A DNA stretch of 7,296 nucleotides from an uncultured Eubacteriales bacterium. GTDB lineage: Bacteria; Bacillota; Clostridia; Oscillospirales; Oscillospiraceae. Position numbers and translations under genes: made by a program. Below are positions 5,462 to 7,296 of the stretch, one piece after another. Position 1 is the first letter of the stretch. The number at the start of each line of letters is the position of its first letter. Under the pieces are notes generated by a model that ran no database searches, had not been told where the DNA came from, and saw only the letters and a program-made list of their open reading frames with translations. The stretch covers positions 1 through 7,296 of the forward strand of contig CABPXX010000057.1 in the NCBI GenBank assembly GCA_902461475.1. Direction: 5' to 3'.

Positions 5462-5547
5462 GAAGCAGCAACTTCAGTGTTTGGACTATCTGCATCATGA
5501 AATCCGGAAGGCGCTGAGATGAATGGAGATACCATCAAAAATGACCA

Positions 5548-5718
5548 TCATTGGATGCGAAAACCGTTGGAAGTCTTTCCAAAGACATATTCCATGTTTT
5601 CCTCGTATGTAGAGAATTCCAGTTGCTCATATCCGGCCTCTTCGTGGAAGGATATGACGTGGTCTGACCAGTGAATCCAGAGTAGTTGCGTGTTTTTTGT
5701 GCCTATGCCGTCGTCCAT
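5548..5718 (-). CDS. Small hypothetical protein (56 aa)
   Basis: No named family, but the pattern NTQLLWIHWSDHVISFHEEAGYEQLEFSTYEENMEYVFGK...GFRIQ resembles small Clostridia proteins I recall that share an LWID...ISFHEV.GY...F...GYxxQ layout. Predicted fold: two or three strands followed by a helix, soluble, acidic, with no signal peptide. The ATG at 5718 is chosen because the longer frame to 5772 starts inside a terminator-like hairpin. AGTAGGA lies about 11 bases before it, a weak ribosome binding site. The gene converges on the LysR gene with an 86-base gap that holds no further gene. It could be a surviving C-terminal piece of a larger protein. It probably needs its own promoter, since a minus-strand terminator lies just upstream, but I see no convincing one. 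Confidence 0.5.
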   Translation of the reverse strand: MDDGIGTKNTQLLWIHWSDHVISFHEEAGYEQLEFSTYEENMEYVFGKTSNGFRIQ

Positions 5719-5762
5719 ACGGTGGTTTATCCTACTTTCTGTGTTTTGTGGGAGGTACAAAA

Positions 5763-5788
5763 AGGGCCACACAATTCTGTGAGGCCCT
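5763..5788 (-). terminator. Rho-independent terminator, minus strand
   Basis: AGGGCC (5763-5768) and GGCCCT (5783-5788) pair, with an inner CACA/TGTG stem and a 4-base loop, separated by one A-A mismatch. On the minus strand the hairpin is followed directly by TTTTT (5759-5763 region). It would end transcripts coming from the HTH gene at 5984-6511, giving it a roughly 200-base 3' UTR. Confidence 0.75.
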
Positions 5789-5811
5789 CAGAGTAAACAT
5801 ATGAGAGAATG

Positions 5812-5849
5812 GTGCATGGGAGCCTGTGTAACAACCGGCTCCCATGCAC
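5812..5849. repeat. 13-bp perfect hairpin in noncoding DNA
   Basis: Arms GTGCATGGGAGCC (5812-5824) and its complement (5837-5849) enclose a 12-base loop. It has no adjoining T-run on either strand, so it is not a standard terminator by itself. It lies 3' of the Cys-cluster HTH gene, between the two other hairpins. Confidence 0.75.
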
Positions 5850-5871
5850 GTATAGAGGGGGGACATCTCAG

Positions 5872-5901
5872 AATGTGCGATCTCCGGTTACGGAGATATT
5901 C
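5872..5901. repeat. Stem-loop with GTTA tetraloop in noncoding DNA
   Basis: ATCTCCG (5880-5886) and CGGAGAT (5891-5897) pair around GTTA; the flanks GAAT (5872-5875) and ATTC (5898-5901) extend the stem past a one-sided bulge. A further weak pair, CCGC/GCGG, lies near 5937-5952. The 265 bases from 5719 to 5983 otherwise hold no gene I can support. Confidence 0.55.
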
Positions 5902-5983
5902 TACCATTCGGGTGAGGCGGATACCATGACAGATACCGCAAATTAAAGCGGCCTATTTCCCCTGTGATAGAAAATTTGCCCGG

Positions 5984-6511
5984 TTAATTCTTTGACTTGT
6001 CCAGCCGCTCCTTGCACATGTGGTATTGTTGGGCGTCAATGGCGCCAGTGGCCAGCATCTGCTCTGCCCATAGCTGGAGTGTTTCAACCGTGATAGAAAT
6101 ACGCTCCAGCTCCTGTTGAATGAAGATGAAATCCGTCAGCTCGTCGTCACTGATCATACCGTCTGCGGTGATCTCAATGAGCCGGTCCTTCCGCTTATTC
6201 ATGGAGTTGAGAGAAGCCAGCATCTCCAAAACGATCTGGGATAGCTCCTTGACCTTTACTTCTGGCACATATTGCTGCCCGATGGGGCATTGATTGGCAC
6301 AGTAATAGTTGCAGAGGTTGGGCTGCTTGTACTGCCTGGCCATAATCAGCACTTCATCTGGATGGGGGTAACAGCGCTCGTTTTCAATCCGCTCAATGCG
6401 TTCCGGCGCAATGGACTCCAACAATTCACTGGCTGCCTCTCGGGTGAGATGCAGTGCCTCCCGGGTTTTGTGGTAAATATTTTTATTCTCTTTTGTGGAT
6501 ACTCTCGCCAT
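5984..6511 (-). CDS. HTH protein with cysteine cluster (175 aa)
   Basis: Residues about 10-65 form a Cro/C1-like HTH: NIYHKTREALHLTREAASELLESIAPERIERIENERCYPHPDEVLIMAR. Next comes LCNYYCANQCPIGQQYVPE (66-84) with C67-x3-C71-x3-C75, plus C47 in the HTH, four cysteines that could hold a metal or Fe-S centre. The remainder (85-175) is helical and probably coiled: a SQIVLEMLASLNSM helix, then DELTDFIFIQQELERISITVETLQLWAEQML. I recall similar proteins being widespread and strongly conserved in gut Clostridia, but their role is not known to me. The ATG at 6511 follows AAAGGTGGG; the longer frame to 6577 would include the promoter. It is transcribed from its own TTGTCT/TATAAT promoter, downstream of the GDSL hydrolase gene on the same strand. 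Confidence 0.8.
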   Translation of the reverse strand: MARVSTKENKNIYHKTREALHLTREAASELLESIAPERIERIENERCYPHPDEVLIMARQYKQPNLCNYYCANQCPIGQQYVPEVKVKELSQIVLEMLASLNSMNKRKDRLIEITADGMISDDELTDFIFIQQELERISITVETLQLWAEQMLATGAIDAQQYHMCKERLDKSKN

Positions 6512-6548
6512 GATTGTAATCCCACCTTTATGATATATCTTTGTGGCC

Positions 6549-6577
6549 ATTATACGGTGTTTTGAAGAGAAAGACAA
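6549..6577 (-). promoter_or_regulatory. Promoter of the Cys-cluster HTH gene
   Basis: Minus strand: -35 TTGTCT (6572-6577), 17-base spacer, perfect -10 TATAAT (6549-6554), about 38 bases before the ATG at 6511. The -35 starts only 7 bases past the GDSL stop codon, so this gene can be expressed independently of its upstream neighbour. Confidence 0.8.
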
Positions 6578-6584
6578 TTCCTTT

Positions 6585-7130
6585 TCAGAAAGGGAGTGTG
6601 GAAAGCACGTTCAAAAGTCCAGCGGCAAAGGCTCTGTGGCCTTCCTGGGTAAAATGAACGCCGTCATAAGAAAGGGGAATATTCCAGTCTCCGGCGTTGG
6701 CAAAGGGAATGCCAAGCCGCTGGGCCAGTGCGGTACAGTGTTGGGCAAAGGTACGGGAGTGGTCAATGAGTTGTTGGTTGGGCACCCATTCCCCCGGGGC
6801 CATGGGCGGCGGGGCGATGAGCAAGATCTGTTTGGGGAAAAGCGGTATTTTATGGAGAAAACGTTCCAGTTTTGCCGCTGCCATCTCTGGGCTGAGGCCT
6901 TGAAGCAGGTCGTTGGTGCCCAGCAGGAGAATCAGTAGAGCGGTGTCAGACGGAAGGGCAGGGAGAGACGTGGGAATCTCTCGGCCATTTTGCCCCAAGT
7001 TGTACACAGTCCAGCCGGTTTCCGCAGCCAGAATATCCACCCAGCGGTGATCTGGGTCATATCGTCCACCCAGAAAGGAGCGGGAGTCATAGCCGTAGGT
7101 ATTGGAGTCGCCAAAGCAGGTGACGTTCAT
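6585..7130 (-). CDS. SGNH/GDSL-family hydrolase (181 aa)
   Basis: A single-domain SGNH hydrolase (esterase/lipase/thioesterase superfamily). All blocks are visible: block I FGDSNTYG with nucleophile S9; block II NLGQNGRE (44-51) with the oxyanion-hole glycine; block III GTND (71-74) with N73; block V DGVHFTQEGH (156-165) with the D156/H159 pair that completes the catalytic triad. The length suits the short TesA/acetylesterase-like members. No signal peptide or membrane segment is present, so it should be cytoplasmic; the substrate is not predictable. The ATG at 7130 follows AAGGAGG 6 bases upstream. The longer frame to 7199 overlaps the promoter. It is the first gene of a same-strand pair with the HTH gene, but a second promoter lies between them. 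Confidence 0.92.
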   Translation of the reverse strand: MNVTCFGDSNTYGYDSRSFLGGRYDPDHRWVDILAAETGWTVYNLGQNGREIPTSLPALPSDTALLILLLGTNDLLQGLSPEMAAAKLERFLHKIPLFPKQILLIAPPPMAPGEWVPNQQLIDHSRTFAQHCTALAQRLGIPFANAGDWNIPLSYDGVHFTQEGHRAFAAGLLNVLSTLPF

Positions 7131-7170
7131 GGCCTTCCTCCTTGTATCCATACAGGATTGATTGCCCTTT

Positions 7171-7199
7171 ATTATATAGGTACCTGGGAAGAGCGGCAA
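7171..7199 (-). promoter_or_regulatory. Promoter of the GDSL hydrolase gene
   Basis: Minus strand: -35 TTGCCG (7194-7199), 17-base spacer, perfect -10 TATAAT (7171-7176), about 40 bases before the ATG at 7130. Good spacing and hexamers make this the most likely start of the transcript. Confidence 0.75.
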
Positions 7200-7233
7200 G
7201 GGAAGATAGCTGCTTTTCTTTCTTGGTGGTGTG

Positions 7234-7248
7234 TGCTATATTATAGCA
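7234..7248. promoter_or_regulatory. Palindromic extended -10 element, possible bidirectional promoter
   Basis: TGCTATA-T-TATAGCA is a perfect 15-base palindrome. Read leftward it gives TGC-TATAAT; read rightward it gives TGC-TATATT. Either could be an extended -10: leftward for the GDSL gene as a second, distal promoter, rightward for a gene beyond the window edge. No strong -35 is seen in either direction. Bases 7249-7296 hold no gene I can support. Confidence 0.45.
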
Positions 7249-7296
7249 ATTTTCACAAATAGAGCACAGTACTTTAACTTTCCAGGAAAAGTGGTA

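Noticed and set aside
5463..5522. Possible gene remnant just after LysR (reads KKQQLQCLDYLHHEIRKALR, then stop)
   Set aside because: It looks helix-like and might be a decayed C-terminus, but there is no start, no ribosome binding site and only 20 codons, so it cannot be supported.
5812..5849. Hairpin as an insertion-sequence end or attachment site
   Set aside because: No transposase or integrase and no target duplication is visible; it is only a structured repeat.
1..7296. CRISPR array, tRNA, rRNA or toxin-antitoxin pair
   Set aside because: I saw no regularly spaced direct repeats and no tRNA-like cloverleaf. The XRE/SLOG pair is divergent and lacks a recognisable toxin, so a toxin-antitoxin label is not supported.

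Overview
The window looks like chromosomal DNA from a moderately GC-rich gut Clostridia, probably Oscillospiraceae (the Flavonifractor / Intestinimonas / Lawsonibacter group). That placement is inferred from protein flavour: XRE regulators, a TIGR04076 protein, an AlkZ-related protein and a Cys-bearing HTH protein of the type common in those genomes. Strong AGGAGG-like ribosome binding sites and TATAAT-type promoters fit a Firmicute. I found no tRNA, rRNA, CRISPR array, transposase or phage structural gene.

Layout. (1) 1-224 (+) is the C-terminal end of a von Willebrand A domain protein, convergent with an XRE regulator at 229-678 (-). (2) 795-1689 holds a small, AT-richer cassette: a 71-aa XRE regulator (831-1046, -) and a divergent 152-aa SLOG-fold protein (1142-1600, +). 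They share a 95-bp intergenic region packed with nested inverted repeats, and each side of the cassette has a strong hairpin. (3) 1698-4348 (-) is a tight five-gene operon reading right to left: AlkZ-related protein, peptide-deformylase-like protein, TIGR04076 protein, short-chain dehydrogenase, and YfcE-type phosphodiesterase. Two junctions are ATGA stop/start overlaps, and a clear extended -10 promoter lies upstream. (4) A LysR-type regulator (4598-5461, +) is divergent from that operon and is its most likely local regulator. (5) 5462-5983 carries only a 56-aa conserved-looking small protein (-) and a run of strong hairpins, one with a U-tract. (6) 5984-6511 (-) is an HTH protein with a cysteine cluster. 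Upstream of it, on the same strand, is an SGNH/GDSL hydrolase (6585-7130, -). Each has its own promoter.

How the parts may work together: most of the window is regulators plus small hydrolase, redox and repair-like enzymes, typical of an accessory or variable housekeeping region. The operon mixes a DNA-glycosylase-like protein, a deformylase-like protein that lacks the usual catalytic glutamine, a TIGR04076 protein, a dehydrogenase and a phosphodiesterase. No single pathway is obvious. The best candidate for something undescribed is the SLOG/XRE cassette with its symmetric control region. Next are the deformylase-like protein and the Cys-cluster HTH protein.
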